In this document: positions 16,892 to 24,401 of the stretch, in pieces
How positions within the stretch are numbered: position 1 is the stretch's first letter
How the letters are laid out: each line of letters opens with the position of its first letter
Source: Deltaproteobacteria bacterium
GTDB taxonomy: Bacteria > Desulfobacterota > Binatia > Binatales > Binataceae
Direction: 5' to 3'
Assembly: GCA_021827495.1 (NCBI GenBank)
Contig: JAKAVN010000002.1
Span: 32,861-81,549, forward strand
DNA: 48,689 bases
Made by a program: the position numbers and the translations under genes
Notes under the pieces: model-generated
Database searches by the model: none
The model's input: only the letters and a program-made list of their open reading frames with translations
What the model was told of the DNA's origin: nothing

Positions 16892-18327
16892 GCTCAGCCC
16901 GCCGCCCACGGGCGTGGAGGCAATGGCGCGCGGCGCGGAACGCGGCCGCGGTAGCCAGCGTCCGGCGCACCGAATTGCCCGGCTTCCAATCCGGCGCGCC
17001 GCCCGAGCCCGAGCCATCTTCATGGCGGCCGCGATGGCTCAACCGCAACCTGGTTTGCCTGTTCGCCGGGCGCGCGCTGCGCAGCGCCTCGCAGGCCTAC
17101 CTGGTGATCGTGGTGCCGCTATACCTTGCGGCGCTCGGTTATGACGCGGTGCATATCGGAGTGATGTTCACGATCGTGGCGGTCGCGAGCGCCGCGATGG
17201 CCGCGTTCACCGGGATCATGTCGGACCGCTTTGGGCGCAAGGCGCTGCTTATCGTGATTTCGCTGATGACCGCGGCGGGTGGGGCGGTGTTTGCCTGCTC
17301 GAGCAGCTTTGTCGTGCTGACCGTGGCCGCCGCCGTGGGCACGATCGGCCGCGGTGGCGGGGCCGGAAGCGCCGGCGCGTTCGGCCCTTACTATCCGGCG
17401 GAGCAGCCGCTGATCGCCGAGCAGGCCTCCGACCTCGACCGCACCACGGTCTTCGGCGCGTTGTCATTCGTCGCGGTACTTGGGGGCGCCGCTGGATCGC
17501 TGCTCGCATGGGCGCCGCGGCTGATGCGGCAAAGTTTCGGGTTGCCGATTCTCGAGGGCTACCGCGCGCTGTTCGTGTTGACCGCCGCCATCGGGCTCGC
17601 GATGGCGGCGGTGGTGATGCCGGTGCGCGAGCACCATGGCGGCGCGGCGCATCCGCCGGGCGGGCGCGGTGCGGCGCCGGCGCGCCCGCCCGGAGCGCCG
17701 CGCACCAGTGGCCTGGTGCTGGGGCTCTCGCGCGCGTCGTGGCGGCTGGTCGCACGCTTCATGGTGACGGCGGCGACCAACGGGCTTGCCATTGGGATGC
17801 TCGGGCCGCTGTTGGTGTACTGGTTCTATCGGCGCTACGGCGTCGACGCGGCCGAAATCGGCAAGCTGTATTTCGTGCTGAACCTGGTCGCCGCCATGCC
17901 CTATCTGCTGGCGGGCCGGATGGCCACGCGCTTCGGCTCGGTGAAGGCGGTCGTCGTTTGCCGGGGAATCGCGTCAATCCTGCTTTGGGTGATGGTAATC
18001 ATGCCGAGCTTCTGGCTGGCCGGCCTGCTGTACGGGGCGCGGATGATCTTCAACACGCTCTCGATCCCGGTGCGCCAATCGTTTCTGATGGGCGTCATCC
18101 CGCCCGCCGAGCGTTCGAGCGCGGCCGGGATGGCGAGTTTTCCCGCGCAGGCCGGCTCGGCGATAACCCCGTACGTGGCGGGCTACCTGATGCAGCAGGT
18201 AGCACTGGCGCTGCCATTGGAACTGGCCGCGCTGCTCCAGGCGCTCAACGCGGCGCTTTACTACTTCTTTTTCCGCGCGGTGCGGCCGCCTGAAGAGATC
18301 AGCGCCGACACCGGCGAGCGGCTGTGA
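16888..18327 (+). CDS. MFS transporter, probable organic-acid carrier
   Basis: This 479-residue major-facilitator protein has about 12 membrane helices after a 50-residue cytoplasmic N-terminal extension rich in Arg, Ala and Pro. The helix 2-3 loop carries the family motif GIMSDRFGRKALL. The central loop (about residues 250-275) is Pro/Gly/His-rich. GTG 16888 overlaps the preceding flavoprotein stop by 4 bases. The coupling to a tricarballylate-dehydrogenase-like enzyme suggests uptake of the same tricarboxylate, although the MFS family alone does not show this. The N-terminal extension is longer than usual, but a later start is not forced by any visible ribosome site. Confidence 0.82.
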   Translation: MSSARRPRAWRQWRAARNAAAVASVRRTELPGFQSGAPPEPEPSSWRPRWLNRNLVCLFAGRALRSASQAYLVIVVPLYLAALGYDAVHIGVMFTIVAVASAAMAAFTGIMSDRFGRKALLIVISLMTAAGGAVFACSSSFVVLTVAAAVGTIGRGGGAGSAGAFGPYYPAEQPLIAEQASDLDRTTVFGALSFVAVLGGAAGSLLAWAPRLMRQSFGLPILEGYRALFVLTAAIGLAMAAVVMPVREHHGGAAHPPGGRGAAPARPPGAPRTSGLVLGLSRASWRLVARFMVTAATNGLAIGMLGPLLVYWFYRRYGVDAAEIGKLYFVLNLVAAMPYLLAGRMATRFGSVKAVVVCRGIASILLWVMVIMPSFWLAGLLYGARMIFNTLSIPVRQSFLMGVIPPAERSSAAGMASFPAQAGSAITPYVAGYLMQQVALALPLELAALLQALNAALYYFFFRAVRPPEEISADTGERL

Positions 18328-18497
18328 GCCATCCCCCGCCAGTGCCGGCGCAGTTAATGACCGGCTGTTTGAGGGATTGTTTGGTTACGCGGCCAAGCGC
18401 GGCGAATGATCGCCGTCTTGCGCTGGGACTCCGCGACCAACAGGCCCATTGCGGGTTCGGCGGCTCCGCGATGCTCGAAACGTCCGCGCTCGATCAG

Positions 18498-18569
18498 CTA
18501 GCCAACCAACGAGCCGAGCGCAGAGATAATCACGAGACCGAGCATTAGCACGGCGACCGAATTAATCAT
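18498..18569 (-). CDS. Putative 23-residue single-helix membrane peptide
   Basis: A short frame from ATG 18569 to TAG 18498 encodes 23 residues, nearly all hydrophobic (INSVAVLMLGLVIISALGS), so it could be one transmembrane helix. It lies 60 bases downstream of another small membrane frame on the same strand. The ribosome site is weak (AGGG about 12 bases upstream). Very short membrane peptides of this kind often accompany transporters or are toxins or stress peptides, but no homology is recognised and it may be chance. Confidence 0.3.
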   Translation of the reverse strand: MINSVAVLMLGLVIISALGSLVG

Positions 18570-18629
18570 TTCATTCGCCGCCCTGCGCTTGAACTCCGCG
18601 CTGAGGTTCCGCGCGAATCCCGCGTGCGT

Positions 18630-18854
18630 TTACGCCGCCTTGCGATTTTCACACCGCGACACCACTGCGAGCGGCCGCGCCGTCCGGCTCTTCACGTTCA
18701 CCGGCCGGCATGCGATCGCGCACACCGATGGCAGCCCGAACATGCCCATCGGGTCAGCCTGCCGCGGCCTCAGAATCGAACCGAGCAGCACCACCGCTGC
18801 GCCGGCCAAAATCAGAGCCAGAGTAAGCATCTGAACCGAGTCCGCGATTATCAC
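18630..18854 (-). CDS. Small putative membrane protein, 74 residues
   Basis: The frame opens with GTG at 18854, preceded by a good GGAGG ribosome site 5 bases upstream. The first half is a single membrane helix (VQMLTLALILAGAAVVLLGS). The second half is basic and Cys-containing (three Cys). It lies 38 bases downstream of the 57-residue small membrane protein and 60 bases before the 23-residue one, all on the minus strand. No family is recognised. The ribosome site and position support expression; the composition of the second half is less convincing. Confidence 0.42.
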   Translation of the reverse strand: MIIADSVQMLTLALILAGAAVVLLGSILRPRQADPMGMFGLPSVCAIACRPVNVKSRTARPLAVVSRCENRKAA

Positions 18855-18892
18855 GAACGCCTCCGGCGTGCGCTTACGCCGCGTGTTTATAG

Positions 18893-19066
18893 CTAGGCGA
18901 CCTTTCTAAAGGCCGTCGCTTCGTCGTCCTCAGCGAACCGCGTTCCCTCCGGCGCGAGCGGATACCGCCGTACGGGCGTCATACGCCATACGTACCAATC
19001 CACCACGGCCATCGCGGCCACGATCGCTGCGCCAAAAATCAAAGTAGTCATCGACGGAAAAATCAT
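18893..19066 (-). CDS. Small membrane protein, 57 residues, unknown family
   Basis: ATG 19066 follows an unusually strong purine tract (GGAGGAGGAAGGAG) ending 6 bases before it. A longer frame opens at 19153, but the ribosome site decides for 19066. The protein has one membrane helix (TTLIFGAAIVAAMAVVDWYV) and a charged soluble tail (RRYPLAPEGTRFAEDDEA). Single-helix subunits of this sort are known beside symporters and respiratory complexes. Here no large partner is adjacent, since the MFS gene at 16888-18327 is on the other strand. It may be a stand-alone small protein. I do not recognise a family. Confidence 0.6.
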   Translation of the reverse strand: MIFPSMTTLIFGAAIVAAMAVVDWYVWRMTPVRRYPLAPEGTRFAEDDEATAFRKVA

Positions 19067-19576
19067 CTTGGGCTCCTTCCTCCTCCAAAGTCTCCTGGTC
19101 TGAGGCTGTGCACTTCGGATAAAAATACGGTAGCAACATCTCTTAAGACCCATCCTTCAATGGATGCGTGAAATCACGCTTAGGCAGGAAAGGAGCATCG
19201 ACCGTGCCATCGCCAGCGCAGTTAGCGATCACCCGAAAAATCAAGATTTTTTGAGCTCGATCGGAGCGCCACGCAGTTTGGCGCACGCAGTCGGGCGCAT
19301 GCGAACCTTTGCGAAACGCGAATCAGATGCGAAACGGAAAAGCCCGCGCAGGCGAACGCCGCCCATCAACTGATACGCCGCAGTAGCCGGCCTGTTACGT
19401 GATCATGATCGAGCGGCGCCGCGAAGCCGCGCGCCGCGCCGTGCGCCGGCGCATGAGCGAGCGCATGGCGCGAACGCCAGACCGCGAGCCGGAGTAACTC
19501 CGGGTGCATCGTTCGATCAACCCTCTTTATATCCGGGCGGCCCCTGGCTGGACGCGGGCGGCTCGGCGAGTAATCC
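19067..19576. other. Divergent intergenic region, 510 bases
   Basis: This region lies between the small membrane proteins (minus) and the RecD2-like helicase (plus). Local A+T is higher around 19120-19140 and 19230-19255, which would suit a promoter for either side, but I cannot assign hexamers. A 69-codon frame at 19164-19373 (plus) begins MREITLRQERSIDRAIASAV and ends with a basic tail; it lacks a clear ribosome site and family and is not called. No tRNA was found. Confidence 0.4.
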
Positions 19577-21805
19577 TTGGCTGCAGAGGCGGGGCGCGGC
19601 GCGCCCGCCAAGCGGGTGCGGCCAGTGGCGGAAACGGGCGAGCAGATTGAACTTCTGATCGAGGGCACGCTCGATCAGATGCTCTATGTCAACGAGCAGA
19701 GCGGCTATGCGGTCGCGGTGCTCGAGCGCAGCGGCGAGGAACTGCGCCGGCGCGTCACCGTGGTCGGCAACCTGGCCGGGCTCGAAGTCGGGGCGGGGCT
19801 GCGCCTGCATGGCCGCTTCGAGCGCCATCCGAAATACGGCGAGCAGTTCCGGGTCGAGGATTACGAGACCGTCCGCCCGGCCTCGGTCGCCGCGCTCGAG
19901 CGCTACCTCGCCGCCGAGATAAAGGGCGTCGGGCCGGCGTTCGCGCGGCGCATCGCGGAGCACTTCGGCGAGGCGCTGGCGGCCGTGCTCGAGCAGACGC
20001 CCGAGCGCCTGCGCGAGGTGCGCGGGCTGGGCGCGGTGGTGGCCGCGCGGATTGCCACCGCGTGGCGCGACTCCTCGGGACTGCGCGAGCTTACGGTCTT
20101 TTTGCGCGGCAACGGGATCGCCGCCGGCCATGCCCGGCGCATCCATAAAATGTATGGCCGCGACTCGCTCGAAGTGGTGCGGCGCGACCCCTACGTCCTC
20201 GCGCGCACCATCGCCGGCATCGGCTTTCGCACCGCCGACACGGTCGCCGAGAAGCTCGGCATCCCCAAGAACTCGATCCAGCGCGCGCGCGCCGCGGTGG
20301 TCTTCCTGCTCGAGCGGATGGCCGAGGAGGGGCACGTCTTCGCGCCCTTCGGCTACCTCGAACATCAGTTCGGCGCCGGGCTCGAGATGGACCCGCAGCT
20401 TGCGGCCGCGGCGGTCGAGGAACTGGTCGAGCGCGGCGAGCTGGTGGCCGAGGAACTCGGCGGCGACGGCAATCGCGCGATCTATCTGCGCCGCCTGCAC
20501 GACGCCGAGACTGCCGTGGCGGCGCGGCTGCGGCGGCTTACGCAGGGGCGCCCGATGGGCCGCGCGGTGGTCGATCGCGCGCTGGAAGCGGCCCGGAGCG
20601 CCGACGGAATCGAGCTCTCGGCCGAGCAGCGCACGGCGCTGCGCTGTGCGCTGCAGAGCAAGGTCACCGTGATTACCGGCGGCCCTGGCACCGGCAAGAC
20701 CACGCTGCTGCGCTCGCTGCTTGCGGCGCTGTCCAGCGCCGGCGTCAGGGCGACGCTTGCCGCGCCCACCGGACGCGCCGCGCGCCGCCTCGCGGAGGCC
20801 TGCGGGCGCGAGGCCAAGACCATCCATCGCCTGCTCGAATACTCGCCCGAGACGGGAAGCTTCATCCGCGGCGAGGCCTTTGCGCTGCGCACCACCTGGC
20901 TCGTCATCGACGAGGCCTCGATGATGGACCTGGAGCTGGCGGCGAGCCTGCTGGCGGCGCTGCCACCCGATTGCTCGCTGCTGCTGGTTGGCGACCGCGA
21001 TCAGTTGCCCTCGGTCGGTCCGGGCAGCGTGCTCAAGGACGTGATCGCCTCGGGGCTGGTGCCGGTGGTCGAACTGAGCCAGATCTATCGCCAGGCGCGG
21101 GCGAGCCTGATCGTCGCCAACGCCCATCGGCTCAACCGCGGCGAGCTGCCGGAGACCGCCAACGACCCCGCGGGCGACTTCTTCTTCTTCGAGCGCGGCG
21201 CGCCCGAGGACGTCATCGCGACCATCAAGCAACTGGTGCAGCATCGCCTGCTCGGCGATCGCTTCGAGCTGCGCGAGCCGCGCGAGATCCAGGTGCTGGC
21301 GCCGATGAACCGCGGGCCGCTCGGCGCCCATGCGCTCAACCATGAGCTGCAGGCGCTGCTCAACCCGGCTGGCCGCGAAATTCGCGCCGGCGATCGGGCG
21401 CTACGCGCCGGCGACCGCGTCATCCAGTTGCGCAACAACTACGACAAGCTGGTCTTCAACGGCGAGATCGGACGGGTGGTGGCGGTCGACCCCGAGCGCG
21501 GCCGCGTCGGCGTCGCCTTCGAGGACAACCACGCCGAGTATGACCTCGCCGAGCTCGACGAGCTGGCGCTGGCCTATGCCATCTCGGTGCACAAGAGCCA
21601 GGGCAGCCAGTATCCGGCGGTGGTCATCCCGCTCCATCCCGGCCACTACCTGATGCTGCGGCGCAACCTGCTCTATACCGCGATCACGCGCGCCGAGCGG
21701 GTGTGCGTGCTGGTCGGCACGCGCAGCGCGTTGATGCAGGCCGTGCGCAACGTCGACGAGCGCCGCCGCTTCAGCCGTCTCGCCGATCGCCTGCGAATTG
21801 ATTAG
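19577..21805 (+). CDS. RecD2-like ATP-dependent DNA helicase (SF1B)
   Basis: This 742-residue protein has the RecD2 layout. It begins with an N-terminal OB-like region (about 25-95). Helix-hairpin-helix repeats follow (LAAEIKGVGPAFARRIAEHF and the next 90 residues). The helicase core then runs from about residue 350. Walker A is GGPGTGKTT near residue 370, motif Ia is AAPTGRAARRL, motif II is VIDEASMMDL near residue 443, then LVGDRDQLPSVGPG, and near the C-terminus AYAISVHKSQGSQYP. RecD2 unwinds DNA 5' to 3' and acts outside RecBCD in repair. No recB or recC is present here. The only extended start is TTG 19577; later starts would trim a variable N-terminus. The gene stands alone. Confidence 0.9.
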   Translation: MAAEAGRGAPAKRVRPVAETGEQIELLIEGTLDQMLYVNEQSGYAVAVLERSGEELRRRVTVVGNLAGLEVGAGLRLHGRFERHPKYGEQFRVEDYETVRPASVAALERYLAAEIKGVGPAFARRIAEHFGEALAAVLEQTPERLREVRGLGAVVAARIATAWRDSSGLRELTVFLRGNGIAAGHARRIHKMYGRDSLEVVRRDPYVLARTIAGIGFRTADTVAEKLGIPKNSIQRARAAVVFLLERMAEEGHVFAPFGYLEHQFGAGLEMDPQLAAAAVEELVERGELVAEELGGDGNRAIYLRRLHDAETAVAARLRRLTQGRPMGRAVVDRALEAARSADGIELSAEQRTALRCALQSKVTVITGGPGTGKTTLLRSLLAALSSAGVRATLAAPTGRAARRLAEACGREAKTIHRLLEYSPETGSFIRGEAFALRTTWLVIDEASMMDLELAASLLAALPPDCSLLLVGDRDQLPSVGPGSVLKDVIASGLVPVVELSQIYRQARASLIVANAHRLNRGELPETANDPAGDFFFFERGAPEDVIATIKQLVQHRLLGDRFELREPREIQVLAPMNRGPLGAHALNHELQALLNPAGREIRAGDRALRAGDRVIQLRNNYDKLVFNGEIGRVVAVDPERGRVGVAFEDNHAEYDLAELDELALAYAISVHKSQGSQYPAVVIPLHPGHYLMLRRNLLYTAITRAERVCVLVGTRSALMQAVRNVDERRRFSRLADRLRID

Positions 21806-21996
21806 CCGCATCTCGATCGGTTTGTGCGCGGCGCGCCGCCGCATCGCGCAGCAACGCAACTGGTCCGGCGGCGGGTTATCATGCCGATACGGTTAGCGCG
21901 CCGCTCGACGCTTGACCCAACTCAGCGCATGGAACAAATTCGGATTGCCGCCGCCGCGGGTATCGCCGCACGCGCTTACCTCCATAGTATGGCATA

Positions 21997-22557
21997 ATGA
22001 AGATCATGCCGGACAGCCTCGCTCTCGTTCTCGCAGTGCCGCTGGCCGTGATCCTGCTCCACGGGTGCGCTGCGGGTTCGTCGCCCTATGCGGAGTCGGC
22101 GTATGCGTCGTCCGCCCCAGTACAAGGCGCTGCCACATCCGGCGCGCAATCGCCGGCCGCAGCGCCCGCCAAGGACCAGGAAAAGAGCGGGATCGACGTG
22201 ACCGGCCTATGGAAGGGGCAGTCGTGGGCCGAGTGCAGCACGTTCACCTTCGATCCTTCGCGGTGTGGTGCGGTCAACGACATCACCTTCACCCTGTTGC
22301 AGAAGGACGCCAGCGTGAGCGGCTTCTACAAGTGCGGCTACGGCAACGTGGACTGCCGCAATCAAAACGAGACCGGCAAGGTCGCGCGGGGCACGATGGG
22401 CCAGAGCCTGCTCAAGATGCGGGTGATGATGCCCGACGGCTCGGACTGTCTGTTCAACGGCCAGCCCAAGGGCGACGCGATCGAGGGCGGCTATTTCTGC
22501 CTGCAGGGCGGCGGGATGGTCGAACGCGGCATGTGGCGCGCGCGCCGCAACTACTAG
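21997..22557 (+). CDS. Cysteine-rich putative lipoprotein, unknown function
   Basis: This 186-residue protein has a signal sequence (MKIMPDSLALVLAVPLAVIL) and a lipobox-like LLHGC, so it is likely lipidated and anchored in an outer or inner membrane. A low-complexity Ala/Ser/Pro linker (residues 28-60) precedes a compact domain that starts with IDVTGLWKGQSWAECSTF. That domain contains several further Cys (SRCGAVND, YKCGYGNVDCR, SDCLFNG, GYFCLQ), probably paired as disulfides. No family is recognised. The strand pattern (TGLWKG, ITFTLLQKDASVSGFY, MWRAR) resembles small beta-barrel lipocalin-like domains, which is inference only. The first ATG 21997 is preferred over 22006 because it supplies a lysine to the n-region. 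Confidence 0.72.
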   Translation: MKIMPDSLALVLAVPLAVILLHGCAAGSSPYAESAYASSAPVQGAATSGAQSPAAAPAKDQEKSGIDVTGLWKGQSWAECSTFTFDPSRCGAVNDITFTLLQKDASVSGFYKCGYGNVDCRNQNETGKVARGTMGQSLLKMRVMMPDGSDCLFNGQPKGDAIEGGYFCLQGGGMVERGMWRARRNY

Positions 22558-22725
22558 CGGCTTCGTGTTGGCGATGCCGGGTGACCATCCGGAAGAAGAA
22601 CGGTTCGTGGCATCGAGCAGAGGATCGGACGGCACGCCGCGGGAGCGAGAGGACCGCGCCAAGTCTTGCTGAAGTTGTATTTCCTCTTCATCTCCGCGTG
22701 AATAATCCGAAACGCTAGGAGTTGG

Positions 22726-23226
22726 TCAGTCTGTATCCTTGCTTTCGCGCGGCGGGCGGCGCCGCGTGCCGTGGAGCGGAGCAAGCGCGGCCAGCGCGTC
22801 GAGGATGGAGGCCGCTTCGGCATGGATCGCGCCGAAGTCGCCTCCGCGCTCGGCCACGATACGCGCGACCTCGGCGATCGTGCGCGCGTAATCGTTTTTG
22901 AAGCGGCGATTAAGCTCCTTCCACGGAATTCCGGCCAGCGCACGGGCCGCCTCAGCGCTCGCATTCAGCATCCCGCGCGCAATCAGCACCGCGATCGCCG
23001 GATAGCCGAGGTAGCCCTGCCAGTACGAGGCGTTGTCGTTGGAGCTTATCTCGCGCCCGTCGGTGGAAACCTCGACACGGTAGGTCTTGGCGCCATCGGA
23101 GGAGACGACGTCCCATGCGATCGGCGCCGCGCTCTTATCGGCCGCCCGCACCCGGCCGTCGCCGATCGCACCCAGCGCCTCGTAGACCTTGATCGGCGGC
23201 GGCATCTTCCATTTTTTCACCGACAC
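22726..23226 (-). CDS. Conserved-looking hypothetical protein
   Basis: This 166-residue cytoplasmic protein has no signal or membrane helix. It starts KKWKMPPPIKVYEALGAIGD and contains YRVEVSTDGREISSNDNASY, then YWQGYLGYPAIAVLIARG and GIPWKELNRRFKNDYARTIA. The Asn-Asp-Asn-x-Ser-Tyr-Trp-Gln-Gly-Tyr-x-Gly-Tyr-Pro motif is distinctive. I recall unnamed proteins with this motif in other bacteria and archaea but cannot give a function. It ends with a charged tail. It is read after methylmalonyl-CoA epimerase (46-base gap, same strand), so the two may share a transcript. Confidence 0.7.
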   Translation of the reverse strand: MSVKKWKMPPPIKVYEALGAIGDGRVRAADKSAAPIAWDVVSSDGAKTYRVEVSTDGREISSNDNASYWQGYLGYPAIAVLIARGMLNASAEAARALAGIPWKELNRRFKNDYARTIAEVARIVAERGGDFGAIHAEAASILDALAALAPLHGTRRRPPRESKDTD

Positions 23227-23272
23227 TCCCGGCGCGGCTCCGCGGTCGCCGCTTGAGCGGCGGGCTTTCGCG

Positions 23273-23743
23273 TCACTTCTTCTTAAGCCGCAGGCCCGGC
23301 TCGATCTTCTCCCACTCAGGGTCGAGCGACAGTGTCGGGAAACCCGAGCCCACCTGGATCAGCACGCCGTGCGCTGATCGCGGCGAGATGAAGGCCTCGT
23401 AGGAAGTTAGCGAGTGCTCTTTCTCCTGCACCACGCGCACACCCGCCGCCTTCAGTTCGGCCAGGCGCGCCTTTGAATCGGGAACGTTGAAGGTCAAGTG
23501 ATGCAAGCCCTCGCCGCGCTCGGCGATGAACTTGTGCAGGAAGGAATCGTCGCGCAGCGATTCGAGCAGCTCGATCACGGTGCCGCCAAGGTCGAGCTCG
23601 GCGTATTTGAAGCCCGCCTCGGGATCGTCGTGCTCGTACATGAAGGTCGCGCCCAGCGCGTCTTGGTAGAACTTGCGCGCTTCCGCGATGCTTCTGACGG
23701 CGATTCCAATATGGTCGAGTGTGCCGATCGGCTTGTTGCTCAT
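23273..23743 (-). CDS. mce: Methylmalonyl-CoA epimerase (VOC superfamily)
   Basis: This 156-residue protein has the paired beta-alpha-beta-beta-beta modules of the vicinal-oxygen-chelate fold. The first metal histidine is in LDHIGIAVRSI, and the second module starts with GEGLHHLTFNV. Other family features are FYQDALGATF and the acidic VIELLESL. The enzyme inverts C2 of (S)-methylmalonyl-CoA for the mutase, in propionyl-CoA degradation or fixation. The mutase and carboxylase are not in the window. The MMCE group is more likely than glyoxalase because of the G-x-G-x-H-H-L-T-F signature. It may be co-transcribed with the hypothetical gene at 22726-23226. Confidence 0.85.
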   Translation of the reverse strand: MSNKPIGTLDHIGIAVRSIAEARKFYQDALGATFMYEHDDPEAGFKYAELDLGGTVIELLESLRDDSFLHKFIAERGEGLHHLTFNVPDSKARLAELKAAGVRVVQEKEHSLTSYEAFISPRSAHGVLIQVGSGFPTLSLDPEWEKIEPGLRLKKK

Positions 23744-23781
23744 TTTTCCAACTAACTCTCCCCGAGGTACTCCTCGGCGCG

Positions 23782-23865
23782 TCAGCCCATCAGGTCCTTG
23801 GTGATGCCGCCGTCGATGGTGACGTTGGCGCTCTCCGATGCCGCCGTGAAGCCGGCTGGCCGATC
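23782..23865 (-). pseudogene. C-terminal relic of a short-chain dehydrogenase/reductase
   Basis: The minus strand between the epimerase and the EthD gene encodes, in frame with a TGA at 23782-23784, the peptide FTAASESANVTIDGGITKDL then MG. This ends like many SDR enzymes, where a strand reading (I/V)-x-(V/I)-D-G-G is followed by about 6-8 residues. The rest of the gene (cofactor and YxxxK motifs) is gone; upstream bases belong to the EthD gene. It is best read as a deletion scar that joined the EthD gene to what remains of an SDR gene. Confidence 0.5.
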
Positions 23866-24214
23866 AACCTTTCATCGGGACTTCCTCGGTCACCACGAAG
23901 CTACACTTGGCGAGGTCGAGGAACTTGTGCTCGTCGGGCCGGATCACTTCGTGGTAGCGCGGCTCGGCGAAGGCTTTTTTAACCTCGTCGAGGTTGTCGG
24001 CCCACAGTTCCGCGACGCCGTCGTACTGGCCCGATCCACCCGGCGTGTTGGATAACCCGGCGTCGATCGCATGGCTCTGCACGTACTTGTGAAAATGACG
24101 CATCAGTTCCGTCACGCCCAGCACCAGCGGCCCGTGCACGTCCTTCCAGTAGCGATGGAATTCCTGCGCACTCATCCCGGGCTTGCGCTTGAGCATCACT
24201 GAGACTTTTACCAT
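23864..24214 (-). CDS. EthD domain-containing protein
   Basis: This 116-residue ferredoxin-like (dimeric alpha/beta barrel) protein starts VKVSVMLKRKPGMSAQEFHR followed by YWKDVHGPLVL, the EthD signature (a K-R-x-x-(L/M)-(S/T)-x-x-(E/D)-F-x-x-(Y/H)-(W/Y) pattern with the H-x-P loop). The family includes accessory proteins of ether and alkane degradation, methylmuconolactone methylisomerase and polyketide-associated cyclases. Function is usually assigned by context, and here the only upstream partner is a scar of an SDR gene. The stop overlaps that relic by two bases. Confidence 0.82.
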   Translation of the reverse strand: MVKVSVMLKRKPGMSAQEFHRYWKDVHGPLVLGVTELMRHFHKYVQSHAIDAGLSNTPGGSGQYDGVAELWADNLDEVKKAFAEPRYHEVIRPDEHKFLDLAKCSFVVTEEVPMKG

Positions 24215-24401
24215 TGGAATGCCTCCACTGTTGCAGCTTGCATTTTCAACTGCGCTTTTCTTAGCACAGAATCGAGGCGAAGCGTGCGCGTGCGCGGGGC
24301 AGGGGGGGCGCCTCGCACAGGCAACCCCCTACAACTCGGGTCCTCTATCTGGCACGATTGCCTGACGGCCACGCGATGAAAAACCGCCTGACACCCAATA
24401 A

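Noticed and set aside
19164-19373. 69-codon plus-strand frame upstream of the RecD2-like gene
   Set aside because: No ribosome site, basic low-complexity tail, no recognised family.
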